Assembly (NCBI RefSeq): GCF_000721175.1
Contig: NZ_JOEZ01000012.1
Span: forward strand, 259,040-323,039
Reading direction: 5' to 3'
Length of the DNA: 64,000 nt
Origin: Streptomyces anulatus
Lineage (GTDB): Bacteria > Actinomycetota > Actinomycetes > Streptomycetales > Streptomycetaceae
Every line of letters begins with the position of its first letter. Positions within the stretch are counted from its first letter, which is position 1. Shown one piece after another: positions 44,709-55,150 of this stretch. Position numbers and translations under genes: made by a program. The notes under the pieces were generated by a model. That model searched no databases, was not told where the DNA came from, and saw nothing but the letters and a program-made list of their open reading frames with translations.

Positions 44709-46841
44709 TTAACTTTCCGTCGAAGCACTGCGGATTTCGTAGGCAGGGGCCTCCTCACCCAGCAATCTATCGGCCGCAGCCCGGTGCAGCCTGGCAGCCG
44801 CGGGGTCCCCGAGCCGGTCCAGCGTGTCGGCGAGACGCAGCTGCAGCGCCGCCTGAAGCCGCACGTCACCGGCACGCCGGGCCAGGTCGACCGCCTCCCG
44901 GCAGGTCTGGAGCGAGTCGTGCGGCCGGCCCGCGTACTCCTGGACCCGGGCCGCCTCGCTGAGCGCCCGCGCCTGGGCCGCCGGATCGCCGAGCCTGCGG
45001 TGGCCCGCCACGGCGGCGCGCCAGTTCCGCAGCGCCTCGCCGTAGCGCCCGGCGTACGTGTGGACCGCCCCGAGCCGCCCGTACAGCCGGGCCTCGTCCG
45101 CGCGCTCCCCCTGGGTCAGCCGCTGGGAGAGCGCCCGGCCGTACCAGTCGGCGGCCCGGTGGTAGTCCCCCAGCTCCTCGTACGCGCCGCCTACGGATTC
45201 CATCGCGCGGCCGGTCGCGTACAGGTCCTTCGCGGCCTTTCCGGCGTCCAGCGCGGCCCGGTAGCGGGTCAGCGCGTCCCGGGTGCGGCCGGTGCGGGCG
45301 TCCAGGTCGGCGAGGTTCAGCAGGGCAGCCGCCTGCTCGCGGGGCAGCTCGCGGCGGAGCGCCACGTCCAGGACGAGACCGTGCAGCCCGTACAGCTCGG
45401 CAGCCGCCTCCTCCGTCCCCCGGTGCGCGGCCAGGGCTCGCACCAGGGCCGCCACCAGCCGCCGCGCCAGGGTGTCGAGCTCGCCGTCCGCCACGGCGAG
45501 GCGGGCCGATGCGAGCAGGGCGGGCTGGCGGACCCGCAGCCAGGCGCCCGCCTCCTCCGCGCTCGGGAAGCGCAGCGAGCGGGGCAGTCCGGCGAGCTTG
45601 CCGCGAGCGGTGGAGCCCTCCGGTTCGGTGATCGCCCGGCACGCCTGGAGCCGGCGCACGGCCCGCTCCAGCATCCGGGCGCGGGCGAGCTGGATCTCGG
45701 CCGGCCGGTCCCGGTCCTCCAGCAGCGCCCGCAGCAGCGGGGCGAGGCAGCCGGGCACCGCGTACTGGGGGTGGGCCGCGTTGTCCGTGCGCAGCAGCCC
45801 GAGCTTCACGAAGTCGTCGAGGGTGGAGCGGGCGGCCGAGACCGAGCAGCCGGCCAGCGCGGAGGCCGTGTGGGCGTCGGCGAGCCCGGCGGGGGCGAGG
45901 GCCAGCAGGCGCAGTATCCGGGCGGCGGTCGTCGGCAGGGAGTCGTGGACGAGCCGGAACGCGCGGGCCAGCGGCCGGGCGCCGGTGGGCTGCTGCTCGC
46001 CGGAGTCGGGCAGCTCGTGCAGCTGCTTGGCGACGTCGGCGACCGAGGCCGTGGGGTGGGCGGCGAGCAGGCCGCCCATCAGGGCGAGCGCCGCGGGCTG
46101 TCCCCCGCACACCTCGGAGAGCGTCTCCGCGGTGCGGGGGTCGACGGTGATGCGGACCTGCCCGATGGCGCGGGCGAGCAGCCGCACCGCCGCGCCCGCC
46201 TCCAGCCCGCCGAGCGTGCAGGGCCGCACGTCGGGGATGCCGGTCAGCGGGCCGGTCGCGGTGGCGACGACCAGGCAGTCCGGGTTCTCCGGGAGCAGCG
46301 GGTCGACCTGCTCGGCGTCGGCCGCGTCGTCGAGCACCAGGACGAGCCGGCGTACGGCGAGGGCCTCGCGGACCAACTCGGACAGCTCGTCCTGATCGGC
46401 GCCGGGCGGGACCGCCACTCCGAGGAGGCCGAGGATCTCGCCGGCGGTGCGTTCGGTGGGGACGCTCTCGCCGCCGGGGTCGGTGAGGCCGACCCGGAGC
46501 ACCCCGTCGGGGTAGTCGCCGGAGCCCGTACCGGGTACGGCCCAGGGCCCTGCGCCCGCGGCCGTCGCGGCGGCCCCGGCGGCGTCGGTTCCGGTGAGCG
46601 CCCCGGCCAGTTCCTCGGCGAGTGCGCTGCGGCCGGAGCCGGGGCGGCCGGCGATGAGCAGGACCCGGGCCCGGGGGGTCTTGCGGCCGGCCAGGGTGTC
46701 GAGACCGGCACGCTCGATGTCCGCCCGCAGAGCCTTCAACTCGCGTTCGCGGCCGAAGAATCGGGGTGGGGCGGTGCCGGACGGCTCCTCGGCCCCCGGA
46801 ACCTTCGCCGGGCCGCTGGTGTCCACCGCCTGATCGGTCAC
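44709..46841 (-). CDS. NB-ARC-type ATPase with TPR repeats
   Basis: A 710-residue protein from GTG 46841 (GGAG 8 bp upstream). A short linker leads to a STAND/NB-ARC domain: P-loop IAGRPGSGRSALAEEL (about residue 60), a Walker B-like LVLVLDDAADAEQVDPLLPE, and a winged-helix region. The C-terminal about 250 residues contain tetratricopeptide repeats (YRAALDAGKAAKDLY, YEELGDYHRAADWYGRAL). Unlike SARP/AfsR regulators it has no N-terminal DNA-binding domain, so it may be a sensor or scaffold. Not linked to the fxs genes. Confidence 0.8.
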   Translation of the reverse strand: MTDQAVDTSGPAKVPGAEEPSGTAPPRFFGRERELKALRADIERAGLDTLAGRKTPRARVLLIAGRPGSGRSALAEELAGALTGTDAAGAAATAAGAGPWAVPGTGSGDYPDGVLRVGLTDPGGESVPTERTAGEILGLLGVAVPPGADQDELSELVREALAVRRLVLVLDDAADAEQVDPLLPENPDCLVVATATGPLTGIPDVRPCTLGGLEAGAAVRLLARAIGQVRITVDPRTAETLSEVCGGQPAALALMGGLLAAHPTASVADVAKQLHELPDSGEQQPTGARPLARAFRLVHDSLPTTAARILRLLALAPAGLADAHTASALAGCSVSAARSTLDDFVKLGLLRTDNAAHPQYAVPGCLAPLLRALLEDRDRPAEIQLARARMLERAVRRLQACRAITEPEGSTARGKLAGLPRSLRFPSAEEAGAWLRVRQPALLASARLAVADGELDTLARRLVAALVRALAAHRGTEEAAAELYGLHGLVLDVALRRELPREQAAALLNLADLDARTGRTRDALTRYRAALDAGKAAKDLYATGRAMESVGGAYEELGDYHRAADWYGRALSQRLTQGERADEARLYGRLGAVHTYAGRYGEALRNWRAAVAGHRRLGDPAAQARALSEAARVQEYAGRPHDSLQTCREAVDLARRAGDVRLQAALQLRLADTLDRLGDPAAARLHRAAADRLLGEEAPAYEIRSASTES

Positions 46842-47053
46842 GAGCCACGCTCCACTTCGCTGCACGCGGTGCCCGCCGGAACTCCGGTCGGGTGCCTTTC
46901 GAGCGTAGTTCAGCGGTGACGACGATCACTGCGGAGCGGGGCGGAGCACGAGGGAACATCCCCCGATCGGATGAGCATTTCTTCACTTCTTACGATCGCG
47001 ATGTCCTGGCGATCGTCCGACCGGGGGTACGGTGCGCGGCGGCAGACGGGCCG

Positions 47054-47680
47054 TCAGGCCTCGAAGGGCCGGGCCGGCCAGGGCGCCTCGGCGGGGCGCA
47101 GCGAGTCGATGCCGTCGCCCGCGCGTACGGCGGTGAGCGCGAGCGCCCCGACGACCAGGCAGTTGTTGTGCACGTCCCCCGCGATCACCGAGCGGACCAG
47201 ATCGGGCAGCGGCACCCGGGCGTGCTCCATGTCGGCCTCCTCCTCGGACACCGCGTACCGCTCGCCCTCCGCCTCGGAGAGGTCGCGGGCGAGGAAGATG
47301 CGCACGGCCTCGTCGCAGCCGCCGGGCGTGGTGTAGACGTCGGTCAGCACCCGCCAGTCCTCGGCCTTGACGTGCGCCTCCTCGTACAGCTCGCGCTGCG
47401 CGGCGTGCAGGGGGTTCTCGCCGGGGATGTCGAGCAGTCCGGCCGGGATCTCCCAGAGCCGGTGGCGTACCGGATGGCGGTACTGCCGCAGCACGATGAC
47501 CCGGTCGTCCTCGTCGATCGCGAGGACGGCGACGGAGCCGGGGTGGACCTGGTAGTCACGGCCGTGGACGGATCCGTCGGGCATCACCACCTGATCGGTG
47601 CGGACGCTGGTCTTGTTGCCGGTGAAGGGGGTGACGGTCGCGGTGACCTGCCACTCCTCGGGCGTGTCCTGGATACCCAT
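47054..47680 (-). CDS. NUDIX hydrolase, ADP-ribose pyrophosphatase type
   Basis: A 208-residue hydrolase cleaving ADP-ribose to AMP and ribose-5-phosphate. ATG 47680 has GGAGG about 7 bp upstream. The NUDIX box is GLLDIPGENPLHAAQRELYE followed by EAHV; the usual Gly after EE-x is replaced, as in NudF-like enzymes. The upstream QYRHPVRHRLWEIPAG is the ADPRase hallmark. Next to pyrG as in other Streptomyces. Confidence 0.9.
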   Translation of the reverse strand: MGIQDTPEEWQVTATVTPFTGNKTSVRTDQVVMPDGSVHGRDYQVHPGSVAVLAIDEDDRVIVLRQYRHPVRHRLWEIPAGLLDIPGENPLHAAQRELYEEAHVKAEDWRVLTDVYTTPGGCDEAVRIFLARDLSEAEGERYAVSEEEADMEHARVPLPDLVRSVIAGDVHNNCLVVGALALTAVRAGDGIDSLRPAEAPWPARPFEA

Positions 47681-47766
47681 GTGCGTCCTCCCACGTACAG
47701 AACGAAAAACCGGGGCACGGCATCCGTGAAGGATCCGTACCCCGGTCAACCGTAATGCCTGGGAAC

Positions 47767-47942
47767 TAGGGCGTGTTTCGAAAGTCCCGCCTGCTCGGCG
47801 ACGCCTGGCACGCACGCTCGCTGCGTTGCCGGGATCACCCCGATACGTCCAGTATCGGGGCGACCCTCCGCCTTGCGATCGCACGCACCAGACGCCGCCG
47901 AGCCCGCCCTCCGGGCGGACGGCGCTACTTTCGAAACACGCC

Positions 47943-47945
<3 letters not shown>
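47767..47945. mobile_element. MITE-like element C
   Basis: A 179-bp noncoding element with perfect 19-bp terminal inverted repeats (47767-47785, 47927-47945; TAGGGCGTGTTTCGAAAGT). Inside are a 9-bp-arm hairpin with loop GTCCA (47838-47860) and ATCGCACGCACCAG (47878-47891), the exact complement of the block in element A. The last three bases of its right end are the stop codon of pyrG. Confidence 0.8.
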
Positions 47946-49598
<1,653 letters not shown>

Positions 49599-50040
49599 AG
49601 CCAAAGGGGGCTCCCGTGGTCGCGATTCTGAGGTGCGTACCGGCTGCCGAACCGGAGATTCCGGTGGTGCCGTCGCTGCGGTTCGGGGGCCTCGTACGCT
49701 GTCGCGAACGACCACCGGTCCACGGGCTACCAGGGTAACAGCGACGGCGGGAGGCTGCTTCCGGCCACACCCTGCACACGGGCGTCACACCATCACCCCA
49801 GGCACTTCACGCCCCACCCGATCAGCTCAGAAATGTTGCGGGGACCGTCGCGCGGATCTTCGTGGTGCGTCGTATCCTGCTCAAACACTCGCTGCCGAGA
49901 CGGCCGGGCGGCGGCACCACCCAGGCCGCCCACCGGTAAGGAACTCGTCGGATCTTCCCGGGTGAAAGACCCTACGACCCCCTTGACCTGCAGTAAGCGC
50001 CCTTTGACGGGGCGACATGGCCGTTCGACTGGAGACGCAC
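49599..50040. other. divergent intergenic region, pyrG / GH15
   Basis: 442 bp holding the pyrG leader and the GH15 promoter. An AT-richer stretch at about 49790-49890 is the likely promoter zone. No attenuator-like hairpin or gene was recognised. Confidence 0.4.
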
Positions 50041-51843
50041 GTGGCCGGGCGCATCGAGGATTACGCACTCATCGGAGACATGCAGACCGCAGCCCTGGTC
50101 TGCCGGGACGGCACAGCGGACTGGCTGTGCCTGCCCCGCTTCGACTCGCACGCCGTTTTCGCGGGGCTTTTGGGCACCGAGGAGCACGGCTTCTGGCGCA
50201 TGGGCCCCGCGAGAGCGGAAGGAACCGAACCGGCCTTCGCCGACCGGCGGCGCTATCGCGGTGACTCCCTCGTCCTGGAATCGGAGTGGGACACACCGCG
50301 CGGCACCGTACGCGTGACCGATTTCATGCCCCCGCGTGACGGTGCTCCACAGCTCATCCGGATCGTGGAGGGCGTCAGCGGCCGGGTGCCGATGCGCTCG
50401 GAACTGCGGATGCGCTTCAGCTACGGCCGGGTGACGCCCTGGGTGCACAAGGTCGACAACCGTACGGTCGCCGTCGCCGGGCCGGACTCCGTCTGGCTGG
50501 ACACCGAGGCGGACACCTACGGCAGGAACCTGACCACCTACTCCGACTTCACCGTCGGCCCCGGCGACCGGGTGGCGTTCACGATCAGCTGGCAGCCCTC
50601 GCACCACGGGCCGCCGGCCCTCCCCGACCCCGAGGGGTCCCTGGAGGCGACCGAGCTGTTCTGGCGCGGATGGGTCGATCAGTGCACGTACCACGGGCCC
50701 TACCGGGAGGCGGTCGTCCGCTCCCTGATCACCCTCAAGGCGCTGACGTACGCCCCGACCGGCGGGATCGTCGCCGCGCCGACCACCTCGCTCCCCGAGG
50801 AGATCGGCGGCGTACGGAACTGGGACTACCGCTACACCTGGCTGCGGGACGCCGCGATCACCCTCTCCTCGCTGCTGCGCACCGGATACCGCGAGGAGGC
50901 CCGCGCCTGGCGCGAGTGGCTGCTGCGGGCGGTGGCGGGCGACCCGGAGAACCTCCAGATCATGTACGGCATCGCCGGCGAGCGCGAGCTCGGCGAGGCG
51001 GAGCTGGACTGGCTGCCCGGTTACGAGAACTCCGGCCCGGTCCGCGTCGGCAACGGCGCGGCCAACCAGCTCCAGCTGGACGTGTACGGCGAGGTCACCG
51101 AGGCGCTGCACCTGGCGCACATGACGGGGCTGACCCGCAACGACTACGCCATGGGCCTCCAGCTCAAGCTGATCGAGTATCTGGAGAAGCACTGGGAGGA
51201 GCCCGACGAGGGCATCTGGGAGGTGCGCGGCCCGCGCCGGCACTTCGTGCACTCCAAGGTGATGGCGTGGGTCGCGGTCGACCGGACGATCAAGCTGGTC
51301 GAGTCCGGCGACGTCGAGGGCCCGCTGGAGCGGTGGTACCAGCTGCGCGACGACATCCACCGCGATGTCTGCGAGCGCGGCTACGACGCGGAGCGCAACA
51401 CCTTCACCCAGTCCTACGGGTCGAAGGAGCTGGACGCCTCCCTGCTGCTCATCCCGCAGATGGGTTTCCTGCCGCCGGACGACAAGCGGGTCATCGGCAC
51501 GATCGAGGCGATCCAGCGGGAGCTGTCCACGGAGGACGGCTTCATCCTGCGCTACCCGACGGAGGGCGAGGAAGCGGGCGTCGACGGTCTGGCGGGGGAC
51601 GAGGGCGCGTTCCTGGCCTGCTCGTTCTGGATGGCCGACGACCTCGCGATGATCGGCCGGGTGGACGAGGCGCGCCGGCTGTTCGAGAAACTGCTGGCGC
51701 TCCGCAACGACCTGGGCCTGCTCGCCGAGGAGTGGGACTCCAACCTCCAGCGCCAGGTGGGGAACTTCCCGCAGGCGTTCAGCCACGTGCCGCTGATCGA
51801 CACGGCCCTGCGGCTGACGGCGAGCGGCGCGTACGTGGGCTGA
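50041..51843 (+). CDS. glycoside hydrolase family 15 protein (trehalase/glucoamylase-like)
   Basis: A 600-residue cytoplasmic enzyme. GTG 50041 has CTGGAG 7 bp upstream (MAGRIEDYALIGDMQTAALV); ATG 50017 would add 8 residues. An N-terminal beta-domain is followed by an (alpha/alpha)6 barrel with GIVAAPTTSLPEEIGG and NWDYRYTWLRDA (about 245-275, catalytic acid region), and the C-terminal LLAEEWDSNLQRQVGNFPQA, where the base Glu lies. In mycobacteria and Streptomyces this group includes GH15 trehalases; the substrate here is not proven. Confidence 0.88.
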   Translation: MAGRIEDYALIGDMQTAALVCRDGTADWLCLPRFDSHAVFAGLLGTEEHGFWRMGPARAEGTEPAFADRRRYRGDSLVLESEWDTPRGTVRVTDFMPPRDGAPQLIRIVEGVSGRVPMRSELRMRFSYGRVTPWVHKVDNRTVAVAGPDSVWLDTEADTYGRNLTTYSDFTVGPGDRVAFTISWQPSHHGPPALPDPEGSLEATELFWRGWVDQCTYHGPYREAVVRSLITLKALTYAPTGGIVAAPTTSLPEEIGGVRNWDYRYTWLRDAAITLSSLLRTGYREEARAWREWLLRAVAGDPENLQIMYGIAGERELGEAELDWLPGYENSGPVRVGNGAANQLQLDVYGEVTEALHLAHMTGLTRNDYAMGLQLKLIEYLEKHWEEPDEGIWEVRGPRRHFVHSKVMAWVAVDRTIKLVESGDVEGPLERWYQLRDDIHRDVCERGYDAERNTFTQSYGSKELDASLLLIPQMGFLPPDDKRVIGTIEAIQRELSTEDGFILRYPTEGEEAGVDGLAGDEGAFLACSFWMADDLAMIGRVDEARRLFEKLLALRNDLGLLAEEWDSNLQRQVGNFPQAFSHVPLIDTALRLTASGAYVG

Positions 51844-52011
51844 GCCGCGGGTACGCCCTGACGGTGGGCACCTCGGCCTGAGTACGGTCTTTCCCCCTCC
51901 CCTGGCAGGCGCACCCCGCCGCCCGGGCGGTAGCGTCCTGAACAGGACAGTCCGGAACAGGACGACCGCCCGGGAAGCGGGCAGGGCACCAGGGGAAAGC
52001 GGGCCGGGTAC

Positions 52012-53637
52012 GTGGAGAGCCACAGCGGGATCACCGTGCAGCAGGCGCTTGAGCTGCCGGGGCTGCGCGCCGGGCTCCCGGAGGTGGTGGCCGGCGCCGA
52101 CCGGCTGAACCGCACGGTGCGCTGGGTGCACGCAGGCGAGGTCCCGAACATCGCCTCCCTCCTCAAGGGCGGCGAGCTGCTCCTGACCACCGGCCTGGGC
52201 CTGGGCGCCCGCCCCGCCGAACAGCGCGCCTTCGTCCGCCGCCTCGCCGACCGGGGGATCGCGGCCCTGGTGGTGGAGCTCGGCCCGCGCTTCGGACGGC
52301 TGCCCGCCTCCATCGTGGACGCCGCCCGCGCGGCCGGGCTCCCGCTGGTCCAGCTGCACCGCGAGGTGCCGTTCGTCGCGGTGACCGAGGAGGTCCACAC
52401 CGAGATCGTCAACGGGCACTACGCGCTGCTCCAGCAGGCGGAGGAGGTGCACCGGCGCGCCACCCGGGCGCTGCTCGACGGGGGCGGGGTGCCGCAGGTC
52501 CTCGGGATCCTCGCCGACTTCACCGCCAACCCGGTCTTCCTGGAGACGCCCGACGGCCAGCTCCTGTACGCGGCGTCCACCGGGACCGGCCCGGTGGGCG
52601 CGGACCCACTCCAGGTCTGGGAGGGCATGCGCGGCGACCGGGCGGCCCGGGAGAGCCCGCCGACCGGTGCGGTGCTGGTGGACGTGCCCGGCGGCGGGCC
52701 CGAGACCGGTTCGGTACGGGCGAGGCTGGTGCTGCTCGCGGTGTCCGGCCCGCTGGCGACCGTGCACCGGATGGCTGCGGAGCGGGCGGCGGGCCTGCTC
52801 GCCGTCGTCCTGATGCAGGCCCGGCAGGAGGAGGAGCTGGCCGCCCGGGGCCGGGGCGACTTCCTCACCGACCTCGCGGAGGGCCGGATCGCCCCGCAGG
52901 ACGCGCCGGCGCAGGCCCGGGTGCTCGGCTTCCGGCCCGGCGACACCCCGCTGCTCCCCGTGGTGATGCGGCTGGCCCCCGAGCTGTCCCCGTCGGGCAA
53001 CTGGGCGCTGCTGGCCCGTGCGGTCCTGGAGGAGCTGGCCTCGGTCGGCGTCCCTGTGCTGCTCGGCGTACGGCCCGTGGAGGGACGGGTTCCGCTGCTG
53101 CTGGGGCTGCGCTCGGAGGGCGAGCGCACGGCGGTCGCGGACCGGGTGTCGGCGGCGCTGCGGGCGGGCGTGGAGCGGGCCGGTCTCGACCGTGCCGGAT
53201 CGCAGCCGCCGGTGGTCGTGGTCGGCGTCCCGGGCGGCTGGGCCGCTGCGGGCGCGGGGCTGCGGCACGCGTCGGAGACGGCGACGGCCGCGCAGGGCCT
53301 GGACGACCGGCCCTGGTACGACGCCCGGCGCCTGGACATCGACCTGCTGCTGTGGCGGTTGCGGGACCATCCGGACCTGGCGGCGTTCGTGAACCGGGCG
53401 ATCGGCCCGCTGCGCGAGCACGACCGCACCTCGCGCCCGCCGCTGCTCCCGACGCTCCAGGCGTATCTGGCGCACGCGGGCCGCAAGGCGGAGACCGCCC
53501 GCGAGCTGCACCTCAACCGCCAGACGCTCTACAACCGCCTCGCCCGGATCGGCGAGCTGCTGGGCACGGATCTGGACGACCCGCAGACGGTGCTGGCGCT
53601 GAGCCTGGCGCTGCGGGCCCGCCGCCACACGACCTGA
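52012..53637 (+). CDS. PucR-family transcriptional regulator
   Basis: A 541-residue regulator from GTG 52012. N-terminal PucR domain (GITVQQALELPGLRAGLPEVVAG, then RWVHAGEVPNIASLLKGGELLLTTG), a central GGDEF-like/diguanylate-cyclase-derived region, and a C-terminal HTH_30 (YLAHAGRKAETARELHLNRQ, then TLYNRLARIGELLG). PucR proteins often govern purine or nitrogen-source catabolism. No catabolic target is adjacent; the upstream GH15 gene is separated by 168 bp. Confidence 0.92.
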   Translation: MESHSGITVQQALELPGLRAGLPEVVAGADRLNRTVRWVHAGEVPNIASLLKGGELLLTTGLGLGARPAEQRAFVRRLADRGIAALVVELGPRFGRLPASIVDAARAAGLPLVQLHREVPFVAVTEEVHTEIVNGHYALLQQAEEVHRRATRALLDGGGVPQVLGILADFTANPVFLETPDGQLLYAASTGTGPVGADPLQVWEGMRGDRAARESPPTGAVLVDVPGGGPETGSVRARLVLLAVSGPLATVHRMAAERAAGLLAVVLMQARQEEELAARGRGDFLTDLAEGRIAPQDAPAQARVLGFRPGDTPLLPVVMRLAPELSPSGNWALLARAVLEELASVGVPVLLGVRPVEGRVPLLLGLRSEGERTAVADRVSAALRAGVERAGLDRAGSQPPVVVVGVPGGWAAAGAGLRHASETATAAQGLDDRPWYDARRLDIDLLLWRLRDHPDLAAFVNRAIGPLREHDRTSRPPLLPTLQAYLAHAGRKAETARELHLNRQTLYNRLARIGELLGTDLDDPQTVLALSLALRARRHTT

Positions 53638-53653
53638 CCGGCAGGGGGGAGCC

Positions 53654-54751
53654 TCAGCGCGCCCGCCCCGTCGCCAGCGGCTGCGCCAACTCGTCGTAGA
53701 CGCTGAGCACATGGGCGATCGTGTCGTCCTCGGTGGGCCAGCCCGCCGCCTGCACCCGGCCGGCCTCGGCGAGCCGGGCGCGCGCCCCAGGGTCCCCGAG
53801 CAGCCTCACGGCCGCACAAGCGAGGGCCTCGGCGTTGCCGTACGGCACCAGCTCGGCGGCCCCGCCGACCAGTTCGGGCACACCGCCCACCGCGGTGGCG
53901 ACGAGCGGCACCCCGGACCGCAGCGCCTCCTGGGCCAGCAGGGAGCGGCCCTCCCACCGGCTCGGCAGCAGGGCCAGGTCGGCGGCGGCGAGCAACTCCC
54001 CCACGCCGGCCCGGCGTCCGATGAGGGTGACGGACAACTCCTCGTCCCTGATCCGCCGTTCCAGGGCATCCCGGTCGCGCCCCTCCCCCGCGATGACGAG
54101 CAACGGCACGGGATCCAGACGCCGCCAGAGGCCTGCCGCGTCCAGCAGGGTGCCGAAGCCGTGATGCGGTACGAGACTACCGCCGGCTATCAGCAACGGC
54201 CGGTCCACCGCGCCCAGTTCGGCCCGCACCTTGGCGTCGTCGTCGGGGCGGGCCGGGCGTGGGGCCGGGACGGTGACCGGGGCGAGCCGGGCATCGCGTG
54301 CACCCCGCTCGCGGGCCCGGTCCACCAGGTCGGAGGAGGGGGCGAGGACCACGGCCGCCGCCCGCGCGGCGCGCCGTTCCAGCAGATGCAGGATCTGGCG
54401 GCGGGCGCCTTCCGCGTACCGCCGCGTGTGCCAGGTCATCACCAGGGGGACGGCGCGCCCGCTGAGGGCGAGGGCGGTGCGGGCGGCCGCGTGGAGCCCG
54501 TGGGCGTGGACGACGTCCGCACCCGTGCAGGCGGCCCGCAGCGCGGCGACGGCCGCCGGATCGCTGCGCCGGGGCACCGGCAGGAAACGGGCTCCGGTCG
54601 CCGTGAAGTCGTAGGCGCGGTCCACCGCGGACGGGGCGCAGACGGTCACCTGAACCCCCCGCGCCACCAGTCCGGCGGCCAGCGAACCGACATGCGCGCT
54701 GCTGCCCGCACTGCCGCCGCCCAGGACTTGGACCGTACGCAGCTGTGACAC
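53654..54751 (-). CDS. GT4-family glycosyltransferase
   Basis: A 365-residue GT-B enzyme from GTG 54751 (VSQLRTVQVLGGGSAGSSAHV; GGGGAG about 9 bp upstream). The N-terminal acceptor domain has VVHAHGLHAAART. The C-terminal donor domain has GRRAGVGELLAAADLALLPS and the E-x7-E-like EGRSLLAQEALRSGVPLVAT. Acceptor unknown; surface polysaccharide or glycolipid are possibilities. It is convergent with the PucR gene (16-bp gap). Confidence 0.88.
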   Translation of the reverse strand: MSQLRTVQVLGGGSAGSSAHVGSLAAGLVARGVQVTVCAPSAVDRAYDFTATGARFLPVPRRSDPAAVAALRAACTGADVVHAHGLHAAARTALALSGRAVPLVMTWHTRRYAEGARRQILHLLERRAARAAAVVLAPSSDLVDRARERGARDARLAPVTVPAPRPARPDDDAKVRAELGAVDRPLLIAGGSLVPHHGFGTLLDAAGLWRRLDPVPLLVIAGEGRDRDALERRIRDEELSVTLIGRRAGVGELLAAADLALLPSRWEGRSLLAQEALRSGVPLVATAVGGVPELVGGAAELVPYGNAEALACAAVRLLGDPGARARLAEAGRVQAAGWPTEDDTIAHVLSVYDELAQPLATGRAR

Positions 54752-55150
54752 GTTGATTGGCTCCCCGGGGCTCCGGAGTCGGCGGTAAGTACAGCGCCAA
54801 GGATGCCAGTCCGTACGCACGTTCCGGGACCGCCGTAACGTTGCTGCCCGACTCACAGCGACAACCGACCACACCGCCGCACACTCACGGGTGAACCTGG
54901 AGGCGCACAGTTGCCGCCGATCGGTCACCCCATCGGTCGCCCGCACCCTGCCTGCCCGGGCCGACCGTCCATCTCCCGGAGTCCTGCGCCGGGTGACTCC
55001 GCGCCCTCGGGACGCGCCGGGCGAGGCGGCCCGACCCGGTCACCGTCGGCCGCTGCCGCCATGAAGAGCCTGCGCCGCCACGCCGCATCGGTGCGGCGGC
55101 ACACCGACCCGTACACCCCGGCGGCCGCCGTGGCGGTCCGGCTCATGTCC
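54752..55150. other. intergenic region between recN and GT4, with a doubtful small ORF
   Basis: 399 bp. A 73-codon minus-strand frame (55146-54925, MSRTATAAAGVYGS) starts 4 bp past the recN stop with GAGG close to its ATG, so it could be translated with recN. Composition after residue 35 looks non-coding (Pro/Arg/Gly) and I do not call it a gene. The remainder holds the GT4 promoter. Confidence 0.4.

Noticed and set aside
54925..55146. 73-codon ORF right after recN
   Set aside because: A GAGG sits close to its ATG, but the second half looks non-coding and no family is recognised; kept only as a note in the gap entry.
55020..55150. RecN extended or fused with the downstream frame
   Set aside because: RecN ends with a normal stop at 55151 and has family-typical length.
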